Under the pieces are notes generated by a model. The model saw nothing but the letters and a program-made list of their open reading frames with translations, made no database searches and had not been told where the DNA came from. This document shows positions 26,866 through 35,312 of a DNA stretch of 59,813 nt, in pieces. The DNA is from JAUPVO01 sp964420875 (GTDB taxonomy: Bacteria > Patescibacteriota > Minisyncoccia > Phycocordibacterales > UBA5272): the NCBI GenBank assembly GCA_964420875.1, contig CAYQUK010000002.1, positions 1 through 59,813 of the forward strand, in the 5' to 3' direction. The first letter of the stretch is position 1; every line of letters starts with the position of its first letter. A program made the position numbers and the translations under genes.

Positions 26866-27240
26866 ATGCAATTTCGTGTACCACAATTCATAGATATAGA
26901 AGACAAAATACTTGGACCTCTTACTTGGAGACAATTCGCATATTGTCTGGGTGCGGCCGGTATAGCCTATCTGTCTATGCGTTTTATATCAAACAACATC
27001 TTGGCTCTCATTGTAGCCGCACCATTTTCTGGGCTGTTTTTAGCTTTAGCCTTTGTAAGAATCAATAACCAGCCCTTTGTAGATGTTATGGAGCACGCCA
27101 TCAACTACTTTTCAAAAAGTAACATATATACTTGGCAGAAAAAGGAGGGGTCGATGCAAACCATAACACCAGAAACAAACTCATTAAAAGAAAAATCACT
27201 AAGCCTCGACACTAAAGTCGTGGAAAGGGATGAGGAGTAG
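26866..27240 (+). CDS. PrgI-family T4SS membrane protein
   Basis: 124 aa. Typical PrgI/VirB3-like pattern: FRVPQFIDIEDKILGPLTWRQ followed by two membrane helices (about residues 30-48 and 50-70) and a basic cytoplasmic segment (YFSKSNIYTWQKK). These proteins sit with the VirB4 ATPase at the inner membrane and occur next to it in Gram-positive and Patescibacteria clusters, as here. Confidence 0.8.
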   Translation: MQFRVPQFIDIEDKILGPLTWRQFAYCLGAAGIAYLSMRFISNNILALIVAAPFSGLFLALAFVRINNQPFVDVMEHAINYFSKSNIYTWQKKEGSMQTITPETNSLKEKSLSLDTKVVERDEE

Positions 27241-27254
27241 CCGTTGATATCATG

Positions 27255-27260
27255 TATACT
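27255..27260 (+). promoter_or_regulatory. -10 of the TraC-like gene
   Basis: TATACT, 9 nt before ATG 27270. Confidence 0.55.
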
Positions 27261-27269
27261 GTCTAGTAT

Positions 27270-27893
27270 ATGAAGGGGAATGCTTCACAATCTTTTGTAC
27301 CAATCAAAAATGTACGCGATGGACTAATCGAGCTGCAAAGTGGCGAGTATAGGGCGGTACTTATGACCAACTCACTCAATCTGTCTCTAAAGGGTGAAGA
27401 TGAACAGACTGCCATATTGTCACAATTCCAAAACTTTCTTAACTCTTTGGAATTTTCAGTGCAAATATTTGTAAAGAGTCGCCGTATGGACATAGCTCCA
27501 TATATAAAACTACTAGAGGAGAGGCTCGCCGTCGCAGAAGGCGAGCTGATCAAACTACAAATAGCAGAATACATCAACTATATAAAGACTTTTTCTGAGG
27601 AGACCAACATAATGTCAAAACAATTTTTTGTAGTTATACCATATTCTCCTGCCGTTCTCGGTGGTAACAGCAACATACCAACATTGTCATTTGGTGGAGA
27701 CAAAAACACAGAAGCAAAAACCGAGGTGGCTTTTCAAGAAATAGCCAGACAAATGGAACAGCGCATTTTGGTTGTGTCATCTGGGCTCACACGTTGTGGA
27801 CTGCGTGTAGAGAGACTCCAGAGCGAAGAGGTGGTCGAGTTATTTTATAATATATTCAACCCTAACGCTGAATATAAGGCCGTAATTAATTAA
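27270..27893 (+). CDS. TraC/VirB4 N-terminal-domain-like protein
   Basis: 207 aa. Begins SFVPIKNVRDGLIELQSGEY and continues with LSLKGEDEQTAILSQFQNFLNSL and FFVVIPYSP, the pattern of the N-terminal, non-ATPase domain of VirB4/TraC proteins. It ends 4 nt before the VirB4 gene. I see it as a separate accessory subunit and not as a broken VirB4, because it has its own promoter and stop and because the following ATPase has a complete N-terminus. Confidence 0.65.
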   Translation: MKGNASQSFVPIKNVRDGLIELQSGEYRAVLMTNSLNLSLKGEDEQTAILSQFQNFLNSLEFSVQIFVKSRRMDIAPYIKLLEERLAVAEGELIKLQIAEYINYIKTFSEETNIMSKQFFVVIPYSPAVLGGNSNIPTLSFGGDKNTEAKTEVAFQEIARQMEQRILVVSSGLTRCGLRVERLQSEEVVELFYNIFNPNAEYKAVIN

Positions 27894-27897
27894 AAAT

Positions 27898-29694
27898 ATG
27901 GGAATATTAGATTTTATACTAGGTAAAAAAGAGGAGGCTGTGGCAACGACTACAGCAGCAATACCCACAGGACCAAGCCTCCAAGACATCATTGCACCGT
28001 CTGCTTTAAGGGTGGAGTCAAAGGAGTTCCTCCTTGGTGATGTGCATGGGCGTGTGTATTTTGTAATGTCTTACCCCAGATATCTGAACGATAACTGGTT
28101 GTCTCCATTAATCAATCTAGATAAAGTGTTTGACGTTGGTATACACATCAGCCCTGTTGATACGGCTGATGTGATGAAAAAGTTCCAACGCAAAGTAGCC
28201 GAAGTACAAAGCCAAATAATGATAAAGGAGGAGAAGGGTATGGTGCGCGACCCGATGCTAGAGACAGCATATGAGGACCTCGAGAGTCTTCGTGATGACC
28301 TGATGCAGGCCCAGGAAAAGATGTTTGAGGTTGGGGTATATATCACAGTCTATGCCAGAGATGACAAGGATCTCGATCGTGTAGAAAAGGAGATCAAGGG
28401 TATACTGGAGAGCAAATTAATCAATATTCGTCCGGCGTATTTCCAACAAGATCAAGGAATAGTCACAACTATACCGTTAGGAAAGGATGAGTTAAAACAA
28501 CTAACAAAACTCAACACTTCACCGTTATCATCAATATTCCCATTTGTGTCTTTTGATTTGACTAGCGATAGGGGGATATTGTATGGAATAAACAGACACA
28601 ATGGGTCGTTGTTGCTGTTTGATAGGTTCTCAATGGAAAACTATAACTCCATAATCTTTGCAAAGTCTGGTGCCGGCAAATCCTTTACAACAAAATTGGA
28701 AATTCTCCGCACTCTCATGTTTGACACCCAGGTCATTATTATTGACCCTGAGCGCGAATATGAGACATTGACTGACGCAGTAGGTGGTAGATATTTTAAT
28801 ATATCACTCAGTAGTGATAACCACATCAATCCATTTGATCTATCTGCTCCGAGTGAGGACGAGAGTATGAGTGAGGTGCTACGCAGCAACATAGTGACTC
28901 TGGTTGGATTGTTTCGTGTAATGTTAGGAGGTCTCACGCCAGAGGAGGACGCCATCATTGACAGGGCCATCACTGAGACATACGCATTAAAAGACATTAC
29001 GCCAGATAGTGATTTTACAAAAATAGACCCACCTCTATTGTCTGATTTTGAAATGGTGTTGGGTGGTCTAGAGGGTAGCGAGAGTTTACAAGAGAGACTA
29101 CAAAAATATACAAAGGGGTCTTGGGCTGGGTTCCTCAATAACCCAACAAATGTAAACATAGATCAAAAATGTGTTTCGTTTTCAATACGAGATATGGAGG
29201 ACGAGCTCAAACCTGTGGCCATGTTCCTTATTACTCACTATATATGGAATAGTGTCAGAAAAGAATTGCGCAAGAGGTTGTTAGTTGTGGACGAGGCGTG
29301 GATCATGATGAAAACAGAGGACACCGCCAGCTTCCTATATGGCCTCGCAAAACGTGGTCGTAAATACTATTTAGGTCTCGCAACCATAACCCAGGATGTT
29401 AATGACTTTTTGAAAAGTGAATATGGTATTCCAATTATCACCAACTCTTCACTTCAGCTGCTATTGAAACAGTCTCCAACGTCTATAGATCTGGTGCAGA
29501 AAACTTTTAATCTGACAGATGAAGAGAAATTCCTCTTGCTTGAAAGTAATGTAGGTGAGGGCATATTCTTTGCAGGCCTGAAACATGTTGCTGTAAAGAT
29601 AATTGCCAGCCATACCGAGGAGCAGATAGTAACCAGTGACCCTTCAGAGATACTCCGTGTGCGAGAATTAAAACAAGGTATTAATAATTTATAG
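27898..29694 (+). CDS. virB4-like: VirB4-family conjugation/secretion ATPase
   Basis: 598 aa. N-terminal domain (to about residue 240) and a RecA-like ATPase domain with Walker A FAKSGAGKSFTTK (about residue 255), Walker B RLLVVDEAWIMM (about residue 460) and the downstream RGRKYYLGLATITQDVNDF and SLQLLLKQSP motifs typical of VirB4. It powers assembly of the secretion channel or pilus. No VirD4 coupling protein, relaxase or VirB11 is in the window. Confidence 0.93.
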   Translation: MGILDFILGKKEEAVATTTAAIPTGPSLQDIIAPSALRVESKEFLLGDVHGRVYFVMSYPRYLNDNWLSPLINLDKVFDVGIHISPVDTADVMKKFQRKVAEVQSQIMIKEEKGMVRDPMLETAYEDLESLRDDLMQAQEKMFEVGVYITVYARDDKDLDRVEKEIKGILESKLINIRPAYFQQDQGIVTTIPLGKDELKQLTKLNTSPLSSIFPFVSFDLTSDRGILYGINRHNGSLLLFDRFSMENYNSIIFAKSGAGKSFTTKLEILRTLMFDTQVIIIDPEREYETLTDAVGGRYFNISLSSDNHINPFDLSAPSEDESMSEVLRSNIVTLVGLFRVMLGGLTPEEDAIIDRAITETYALKDITPDSDFTKIDPPLLSDFEMVLGGLEGSESLQERLQKYTKGSWAGFLNNPTNVNIDQKCVSFSIRDMEDELKPVAMFLITHYIWNSVRKELRKRLLVVDEAWIMMKTEDTASFLYGLAKRGRKYYLGLATITQDVNDFLKSEYGIPIITNSSLQLLLKQSPTSIDLVQKTFNLTDEEKFLLLESNVGEGIFFAGLKHVAVKIIASHTEEQIVTSDPSEILRVRELKQGINNL

Positions 29695-29695
29695 T

Positions 29696-30667
29696 ATGAG
29701 ATATTTTATATTTATAATTTCACTCACTTTCGGCATGCAGATATCGTTAGCCCAAAACTTGCTACCGACACCGATAACAATAAGCACTATACCAGACACA
29801 CCAAAACCGGGTGAAGTCTTTATAATAAAAGCCAATAGCTTGTCAGTAGATCTTGGAAAATCAGACATATCTTGGAGTATAAATGGTAACGGTGTCGGTA
29901 GAGCTTTTGGCCAAAAAGAAATCAAAACAAGTATGCCATATGGCAACCAAGTTATATTAATAGAAGTAAATATAAAGTCCGTTAGCGGCGAAACTTTTTA
30001 CGCAAAAAAAACCATTAGTCCGAAAAGATTGATACTTATAACTGAGGCGGCTGACAGCTATGTTCCTTATTGGTATGCCGGTAAGGCGGAGGTGGCAAGG
30101 GGTGGTTACGCCAAGATATACGCCTACACGGAGATATACTCTGGCAACAAAAGACTGAAGCCGTCAGAAATGGTGTACAGCTGGTCTGTGCGTGATGAGC
30201 CGATCTTAGAGCAATCTGGTGTTGGTAGGGACACATTAACATATCGCATGCTGGACGAATATGGTGACAATGTCCCTGTGTCTGTATCTGTATCTCCCAT
30301 TGAAAACAGTGAAGAGGTAATAGAAAATACAACAATAAGGACTTTTAATCCAGAGATAATCATGTTTCTCGGTGATGAGTCTGGTGAGGCAGTGTCACGC
30401 GCAGCAATAGTAGGACAAAAAAACATATCCTCAAAAGCTTTTTCTATAATATCCGAGCCTTTTTTCTTTTCTACAGACTACACCAAAAACAAAAACCTAG
30501 TATATATATGGGAAGTAAATGACCTAGCCCAAACAGATAACTCAAATAGTGTTAGGTTTTTCAAATTACCCGAGGGCACCTCTGGCAACGTTACAATAAC
30601 CTCAAAAATAGAGCATGTGAATAGAATATTCCAAACAGCGAGCAGTAGAATACGTCTCAGTTTCTAA
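29696..30667 (+). CDS. Secreted beta-rich protein of the T4SS-like cluster
   Basis: 323 aa. Signal peptide ends near residue 19 (ISLAQ). The rest reads as two or three Ig-like beta domains (PDTPKPGEVFIIKANS, SWSINGNGVG, VYSWSVRDEP, LVYIWEVNDL). No Cys. It starts 1 nt after virB4. Probably an external or wall-facing component of the apparatus. Confidence 0.55.
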   Translation: MRYFIFIISLTFGMQISLAQNLLPTPITISTIPDTPKPGEVFIIKANSLSVDLGKSDISWSINGNGVGRAFGQKEIKTSMPYGNQVILIEVNIKSVSGETFYAKKTISPKRLILITEAADSYVPYWYAGKAEVARGGYAKIYAYTEIYSGNKRLKPSEMVYSWSVRDEPILEQSGVGRDTLTYRMLDEYGDNVPVSVSVSPIENSEEVIENTTIRTFNPEIIMFLGDESGEAVSRAAIVGQKNISSKAFSIISEPFFFSTDYTKNKNLVYIWEVNDLAQTDNSNSVRFFKLPEGTSGNVTITSKIEHVNRIFQTASSRIRLSF

Positions 30668-30679
30668 AATTTTTCATGA

Positions 30680-30685
30680 TACACT
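30680..30685 (+). promoter_or_regulatory. Extended -10, leaderless, of the pilin-peptidase fusion gene
   Basis: TGA-TACACT, 6 nt, ATG 30692. Confidence 0.8.
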
Positions 30686-30691
30686 GTTTTT

Positions 30692-31534
30692 ATGCAAGGT
30701 GAGCCAGTAAAATACATACTATTAGAACCCATAACAGGGAAAGCTGGTACACAGTCTGTAATTATTGGCCCTGATGGGCTGTCTAACTATCTAAATAGTA
30801 CTTACAGCTTTGTGTTGATTTTAATAGCTATCACAGCGGTTTTTTACCTCATATACGGTGGTATGGTGTATCTCACCACAGACATAGCCAACAAACAAAA
30901 ACAAGGTAAAGAGATAATTGTCCGCGTGATCACCGGGTTAGTGTTTGTTTTTAGTGTGTGGGTAATACTAAACTCAATCAATCCAAATATATTAAAAAAT
31001 AACCTAACTCTAGGTGTGGTAAATGTGGTTACAGGCACACCCTCTGACACGGGGGACGATGAGTCTCCTACTGATCCCACAACACCACCAAACACCGCCG
31101 GGGAACAATGTAATGAAATACCTTCTTCTGAGCTGGCTTCTGTTCAGGGCAGACAACTTAAAAAAGATGCTGCTGCAAACTTTAATCTTATGTATGCTGA
31201 GGCACAGAAGGCCGGCATAACATTAACCCTAACTTCTGCATATCGCAGCCCGTCTGCCCAGACAGCACTATGGAATCAATATGGATGTAAACTCGTAAAC
31301 GGCAAAGCTAGCTGCCCTAATAACAAAAGTGTTGCAGTGCCGTGCTCTCTTGGTGGTAGTGGGTCGAATCACTCTACTGGTTATGCTATAGACATAGCAA
31401 TACCTGGGTGTTCAAACGGTAACAGTGTTTGCAACCACCCAATAAGAACTTGGATGCTTAACAATGGTGGTAAATATGGTTTTAACAGCGCACTGCCAAA
31501 AGATCCCATACATTGGTCACCGAGTGGAAGATAA
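30692..31534 (+). CDS. VirB2-like two-helix membrane module fused to VanY/M15 D,D-carboxypeptidase
   Basis: 280 aa. Residues ~30-100 contain two membrane helices with a short basic loop (TDIANKQKQGKE) between, the layout of VirB2/TrbC-like pilins found in Patescibacteria T4SS loci. After a Pro/Thr linker (about residues 112-135) comes an M15 peptidase domain: YRSPSAQTALWNQYG, zinc ligands His and Asp in SNHSTGYAIDI, and His in DPIHWS near the C-terminus. M15 enzymes trim D-Ala-D-Ala or cut stem peptides. The fusion would tie wall opening directly to the channel. Confidence 0.8.
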   Translation: MQGEPVKYILLEPITGKAGTQSVIIGPDGLSNYLNSTYSFVLILIAITAVFYLIYGGMVYLTTDIANKQKQGKEIIVRVITGLVFVFSVWVILNSINPNILKNNLTLGVVNVVTGTPSDTGDDESPTDPTTPPNTAGEQCNEIPSSELASVQGRQLKKDAAANFNLMYAEAQKAGITLTLTSAYRSPSAQTALWNQYGCKLVNGKASCPNNKSVAVPCSLGGSGSNHSTGYAIDIAIPGCSNGNSVCNHPIRTWMLNNGGKYGFNSALPKDPIHWSPSGR

Positions 31535-31538
31535 ATAT

Positions 31539-32624
31539 ATGCAAGAAAATAATAATAATACAAAGAAAATAATTATAATAAGTGTGGTGGCGGTGATTCT
31601 GCTGTCTGTTTTTGCTTATGTACTGCTTTCAAAAGGCTCCGCTCCGGCAACAAATAACACAAACAACACAACGCAAAACAATCCAGTTTTCCCAGATTTT
31701 AGCTTTGCAAATATTTTCGGTGGGGTGGGGGAAGAAACATCCAACAACACAGAAATAAACACTACCAACCTTACCGCTAGCAACGTTTTTAAGGTCTGGG
31801 AGGGTGAGACACTAGGCGCCTCAACACTTGATGATGCCAGTGTTATATTTATAGACAAAAAAACGGGGGAGATTAGGGTGTCGGCTTATCCATACACATC
31901 ATCATCTGTGGTGGACACTATTTCAGGTGGATGTTTTGACGCAAAAATATCATCTACTGGTAAAAAGGCTTTGATATCATGCCCAGATGGTTTGTATATT
32001 TGGGGTGACTCTAGATTTACATTCATAGATCAGACAGCTTTTGATTTTGATTTTATTGGTGGGGGGAATGATTATGTTTACTTGTCTGCCAACACCAACG
32101 GTTTTGTTCTTGTACAAAACAAGGCTGGCAAAACATCAATACTCGGAGGTCTCTCTTTGCGCGATGTGACAATATTAAAATCAGACGAAGGGTATGTTTA
32201 TATAACAGAGAAACCAAACGGCAGATCAGAAAAATTGTTTGTTTATTCTTTTAAAAATAAAGATTTTTATTTTGTTGGCGACTTGGCAACACAAAACATA
32301 TCTCCGTTTCAGAGGAATTATTCAAAGGAAAAATGTTTCACCTATGACACAGATTTTAATTTTTGTTTTGGTATAGATTTAGAAAATTTTAATTTTACAA
32401 ACTGGAGAAAGGGGTTAATCTCTTCTGTTGATCAGGCTTTTGCTTACTCGTTCACAGATGCAGAGTATGTTGGTGTGGGTCTGTTGTCGCAAAACATAGA
32501 CACATTAAAGACTGGGTACAATGCAACCAGTGGTGATGCATACTTGATAGACAAAAATACTTCTGATTTGTTTGTTGTAAACATGGCTCAGTTTGTAGAA
32601 GCAACAGGGGATCACGACCACTAG
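31539..32624 (+). CDS. Membrane-anchored beta-propeller-like protein
   Basis: 361 aa. Asn-rich N-terminus, one membrane helix (about residues 11-29, IIIISVVAVILLSVFAYVLL), Asn/Thr linker, then a beta-rich external domain with repeated short strands (GLYIWGDSRF, GYVYITEKPN, KLFVYSFKNKDFYFVGDL), consistent with a propeller. It begins 4 nt after the peptidase fusion and closes the cluster. It ends 3 nt from the convergent yidC stop, with no obvious terminator between. Confidence 0.55.
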   Translation: MQENNNNTKKIIIISVVAVILLSVFAYVLLSKGSAPATNNTNNTTQNNPVFPDFSFANIFGGVGEETSNNTEINTTNLTASNVFKVWEGETLGASTLDDASVIFIDKKTGEIRVSAYPYTSSSVVDTISGGCFDAKISSTGKKALISCPDGLYIWGDSRFTFIDQTAFDFDFIGGGNDYVYLSANTNGFVLVQNKAGKTSILGGLSLRDVTILKSDEGYVYITEKPNGRSEKLFVYSFKNKDFYFVGDLATQNISPFQRNYSKEKCFTYDTDFNFCFGIDLENFNFTNWRKGLISSVDQAFAYSFTDAEYVGVGLLSQNIDTLKTGYNATSGDAYLIDKNTSDLFVVNMAQFVEATGDHDH

Positions 32625-32627
32625 GAA

Positions 32628-33299
32628 TTACTTTGCAAAGTGTTTATCTATTATCTTTTTTATAGCCAAGGTTTGGAATATACCAAAAACATTTGAAGTT
32701 ATAATATATAGGACGAGTCCAGCGGGTAGGAAAATAGATGTCATAAGTATCAAAACCGGCATAAAATACTTCATTTGTATTGACATCATTTTTGCAAAGT
32801 CTTTTTGGAATCCATCTTTTGCATCCTGGGCAGGGGCCATGTCTTTTGTGCTGAAATGCATCAGAACATACATGCTCGCAAAGGCTAATAACGCTAGAAA
32901 AACGCTTGGTTTTGCTATCTCTAAACCAAACATTGTTACTGTGTCTGTTATTATTTTTAATTCTTTTACAAGTATCTGGTATAGACCGATAAATATAGGG
33001 AGTTGTATGAAAAGCCCCAACACTCCAGCAAAAGGCTTAATATTGTTCTCTTTGTACAGTTTTGATAACTCTGCCCCTAGGATTTGTGGCGCCCCTTTAT
33101 GTTTTTCTCTTAATTTATCCACCTGTCCTTGTACCAACTTCATTCCTTTTGAGGTCTTTGCAGCTGAGATGTTTAGGGGAAATAGTAAAACCTTAACAAA
33201 AACAGTAAAGGCAACAATAGCTAAACCAATATCCCCTGTGCTAATAAAGAAAAAATGTAGCAGGGTAGATAAGGGAGTTATGATTATAGTATTCCACAT
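32628..33299 (-). CDS. yidC: YidC/Oxa1-family membrane protein insertase
   Basis: 223 aa, short form without the periplasmic P1 domain, as in Gram-positive and CPR YidC. Five membrane helices; FPLNISAAKTSKGMKLVQ, the AGVLGLFIQLPIFIGLYQIL segment and PAGLVLYIITSNVFGIFQT are the family hallmarks. Overlaps rnpA by 16 nt in the classical rpmH-rnpA-yidC order. Confidence 0.93.
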   Translation of the reverse strand: MWNTIIITPLSTLLHFFFISTGDIGLAIVAFTVFVKVLLFPLNISAAKTSKGMKLVQGQVDKLREKHKGAPQILGAELSKLYKENNIKPFAGVLGLFIQLPIFIGLYQILVKELKIITDTVTMFGLEIAKPSVFLALLAFASMYVLMHFSTKDMAPAQDAKDGFQKDFAKMMSIQMKYFMPVLILMTSIFLPAGLVLYIITSNVFGIFQTLAIKKIIDKHFAK

Positions 33300-33535
33300 A
33301 GGTTTTCTTTGATTGTTTTATAGCTTGGTATTGTTTCCAGGGGTTTTTTTATATATAGGGTTGTGTTTTTGCTTGTTTTGTTTGTGTTTTCTTTTACCAA
33401 CTCAGAATAAGCATAACACGCTCTACGTTTTAAAAGGTTGCGTTTTGTGGCTTTTTTAATATATTTCTTTGAAATAACTACAGTTAAGGGCTTTTTTGCC
33501 TCTTTTGTGTTTTTTATATTAAAAATATCAAGCAT
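33284..33535 (-). CDS. rnpA: Ribonuclease P protein component
   Basis: 83 aa (usual ~110), shortened at the N-terminus: the region that normally carries the RNA-binding F-x-x-x-F start is trimmed. The core signature KATKRNLLKRRACYA (the RNR motif) is intact. Assists the catalytic RNase P RNA, which is not in this window. Starts 5 nt after rpmH. Confidence 0.88.
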   Translation of the reverse strand: MLDIFNIKNTKEAKKPLTVVISKKYIKKATKRNLLKRRACYAYSELVKENTNKTSKNTTLYIKKPLETIPSYKTIKENLCGIL

Positions 33536-33540
33536 GAATA

Positions 33541-33678
33541 TTAATCAGCAGATAGTTTCTTGCGTCCTTTTTGTCTTCTTGCTGCAACCACCTTTTTACC
33601 TGTTGCTGAGGCCATTCTAACCAGGAATCCGTGTGTTGTGTATCTCTTTTTGTTTTTTGGTTGATATGTAACTGACAT
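33541..33678 (-). CDS. rpmH: 50S ribosomal protein L34
   Basis: 45 aa. Reads MSVTYQPKNKKRYTTHGF, continuing with RMASATGKKVVAARRQKGRK and ending KLSAD, the complete L34 pattern (usual xRxKxHGFRxRMxTxxGRxVLxxRRxKGRxxL). First gene of rpmH-rnpA-yidC, divergent from dnaA. Minus-strand promoter TTGTCA-17 nt-TAGAAT with 6 nt to the ATG: a leaderless start with a recognisable -35. Confidence 0.95.
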   Translation of the reverse strand: MSVTYQPKNKKRYTTHGFLVRMASATGKKVVAARRQKGRKKLSAD

Positions 33679-33684
33679 GAGGCT

Positions 33685-33690
33685 ATTCTA
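33685..33690 (-). promoter_or_regulatory. -10 of rpmH, leaderless
   Basis: TAGAAT on the minus strand, 6 nt before ATG 33678, with TTGTCA 17 nt further upstream. Confidence 0.8.
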
Positions 33691-33738
33691 TAATAATTTT
33701 AAGCCTTTGACAAGGTACACATATTTCTAAATAAAGCG

Positions 33739-33744
33739 TATACT
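33739..33744 (+). promoter_or_regulatory. -10 of dnaA
   Basis: TATACT, 12 nt before ATG 33757, giving a leader of about 6 nt without SD. Confidence 0.6.
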
Positions 33745-33756
33745 CTATTTCAACAT

Positions 33757-35094
33757 ATGGACTACGAACAGCTTTGGAATACCGTTTTGTCTCAAATAGG
33801 GTTAGAAGTCTCTAGGGTTAATTTTAATACTTGGTTTAAAAACTCCAGAATGGTTGATTATAAAGATGGGGATGTGACTGTGGGGGTGCCAAATCAGTTT
33901 ATAAAAGACTGGTTGGAGCAGAAATATCAAAAAGATTTACTAAGAATACTCCGTTCTGTTCATGAAGGAGTAAGATCACTATCTTTTTCTGTTGTTAGAT
34001 TTGATACACCACCAAAAAAGACACAATTAATACAAACAAGTAACGGAGCTCTACCTCTAGACAACCTATACATCAACAGAGAGGATGGTTTAAATCCAAA
34101 ATACACATTTGATAGTTATATTGTCGGACCATTTAACGAAGTTGCTCATGTTTCTGCTCAAGCGATAATACAAAACCCAGGGCTTTCTTATAACCCTTTC
34201 TTTGTTTATGGGAATACAGGCCTCGGAAAGACTCATTTGTTGCAAGCTGTTGGAAACGCGATAAAAAAGAAATACCCTGAGAAAAAAGTTTTTTATATAT
34301 CTCTTGAAAGATTTTATATGGAAATGGTAAATGCAATACAACAAAGCCGCGTCCCTCATTTTAAAGAAAAATATAGGAAATTTGATGTTTTTATAATGGA
34401 TGATATACAATTCATAACAGGTAAAGACAAGACTCAAGATGAGTTGTTCCATCTTTTTAATATAATGTATGAAACAAATAGACAAATTATCTTTTCTTCT
34501 GATGTTCACCCGAATTTTATAATAGGGTTAGAGGAGAGGCTTCAATCTAGGTTCAATCAGGGTATGGTGGTTGATGTTGAATCTCCAACTTTTGAGTCTC
34601 GTCTTGCGATACTGCGCAAAAAAACAAAAGATCACGGAGATAAGTTGTCCGATGAGGTTCTGGAGTATATAGCTGAGACGGTGCATGGTAATATACGAGA
34701 ACTTGAGGGTATTTTAACCAACTTAATAACTCAATCTGAGATTAAAAAGATAGTGTTATCTCTTTCTGATGTTAAAAGTTATCTTAAAAACAACATAAAA
34801 GCAAAGAAATCAGTATCTATTCCTGAGATAGTTAAAACTGTTGCTGATTATTATCATGTTAACGATGCTTTGATTTATAACAAAACTAGAAGAAAAGATA
34901 TTATCAAACCGAGACAGATAATAATGTATATCCTCCGTGAGGAGTATGATATATCTTATCCTGTTATTGGGGATAAGCTTGGGGGTAGAGATCACACTAC
35001 AGTTATTCATTCTTATGAGAAGATAAAAAAAGAGCTTGCAAAAGACCCTCATTTGGTAAAAGAGATTGACGATATACGTTCTATTATTGTTTAA
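33757..35094 (+). CDS. dnaA: Chromosomal replication initiator DnaA
   Basis: 445 aa, all four domains. Domain I (about 1-80, WNTVLSQIGLEVSRVNFNTWF), very short domain II, AAA+ domain III with Walker A GNTGLGKTHLLQ, Walker B VFIMDDIQFITGK and the arginine finger region EERLQSRFNQG, and domain IV with the DNA-binding signature GGRDHTTVIHSYEKI. Initiates replication at the origin, most likely the AT-rich gap just downstream. Confidence 0.98.
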   Translation: MDYEQLWNTVLSQIGLEVSRVNFNTWFKNSRMVDYKDGDVTVGVPNQFIKDWLEQKYQKDLLRILRSVHEGVRSLSFSVVRFDTPPKKTQLIQTSNGALPLDNLYINREDGLNPKYTFDSYIVGPFNEVAHVSAQAIIQNPGLSYNPFFVYGNTGLGKTHLLQAVGNAIKKKYPEKKVFYISLERFYMEMVNAIQQSRVPHFKEKYRKFDVFIMDDIQFITGKDKTQDELFHLFNIMYETNRQIIFSSDVHPNFIIGLEERLQSRFNQGMVVDVESPTFESRLAILRKKTKDHGDKLSDEVLEYIAETVHGNIRELEGILTNLITQSEIKKIVLSLSDVKSYLKNNIKAKKSVSIPEIVKTVADYYHVNDALIYNKTRRKDIIKPRQIIMYILREEYDISYPVIGDKLGGRDHTTVIHSYEKIKKELAKDPHLVKEIDDIRSIIV

Positions 35095-35312
35095 TAAAAT
35101 CTGTGTATAAACTGTTTATAAAAAGTTAAAACTTTACAAGTTTATATTTTGTGTTTTTATTAACTTTTGTTTTACTTGTTTTTTAATGTTTTAGTTTTAC
35201 TGATAATTTAAAAAAGTCTTTTGTTGTTAGGTTTTTTAGTTATACACCTAAAACACAGATATATATTTAGATAGGGTTTTCTTTTTTAATAATAAACATC
35301 TATAATATAGAT
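35095..35312. other. oriC: Putative chromosomal origin oriC (dnaA-dnaN spacer)
   Basis: 218 bp, extremely AT-rich, between dnaA and dnaN. A consensus DnaA box TTATACACA lies on the minus strand at 35102-35110 and a one-mismatch box TTATACACC on the plus strand at 35240-35248, with long T/A runs between that could act as the unwinding element. The dnaN promoter occupies the last 12 bp. Only two boxes are clear, so confidence is moderate. Confidence 0.6.
35301..35306 (+). promoter_or_regulatory. -10 of dnaN, leaderless
   Basis: TATAAT, 6 nt, ATG 35313. Confidence 0.75.

Noticed and set aside
27270..29694. A single virB4 gene broken by a frameshift
   Set aside because: The first frame has its own promoter and stop, the second has a complete N-terminal domain and a 4-nt gap; a separate TraC-N-like subunit fits better.
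33115..33123. DnaA box TTATCCACC inside yidC
   Set aside because: One mismatch, isolated within coding sequence; likely chance.
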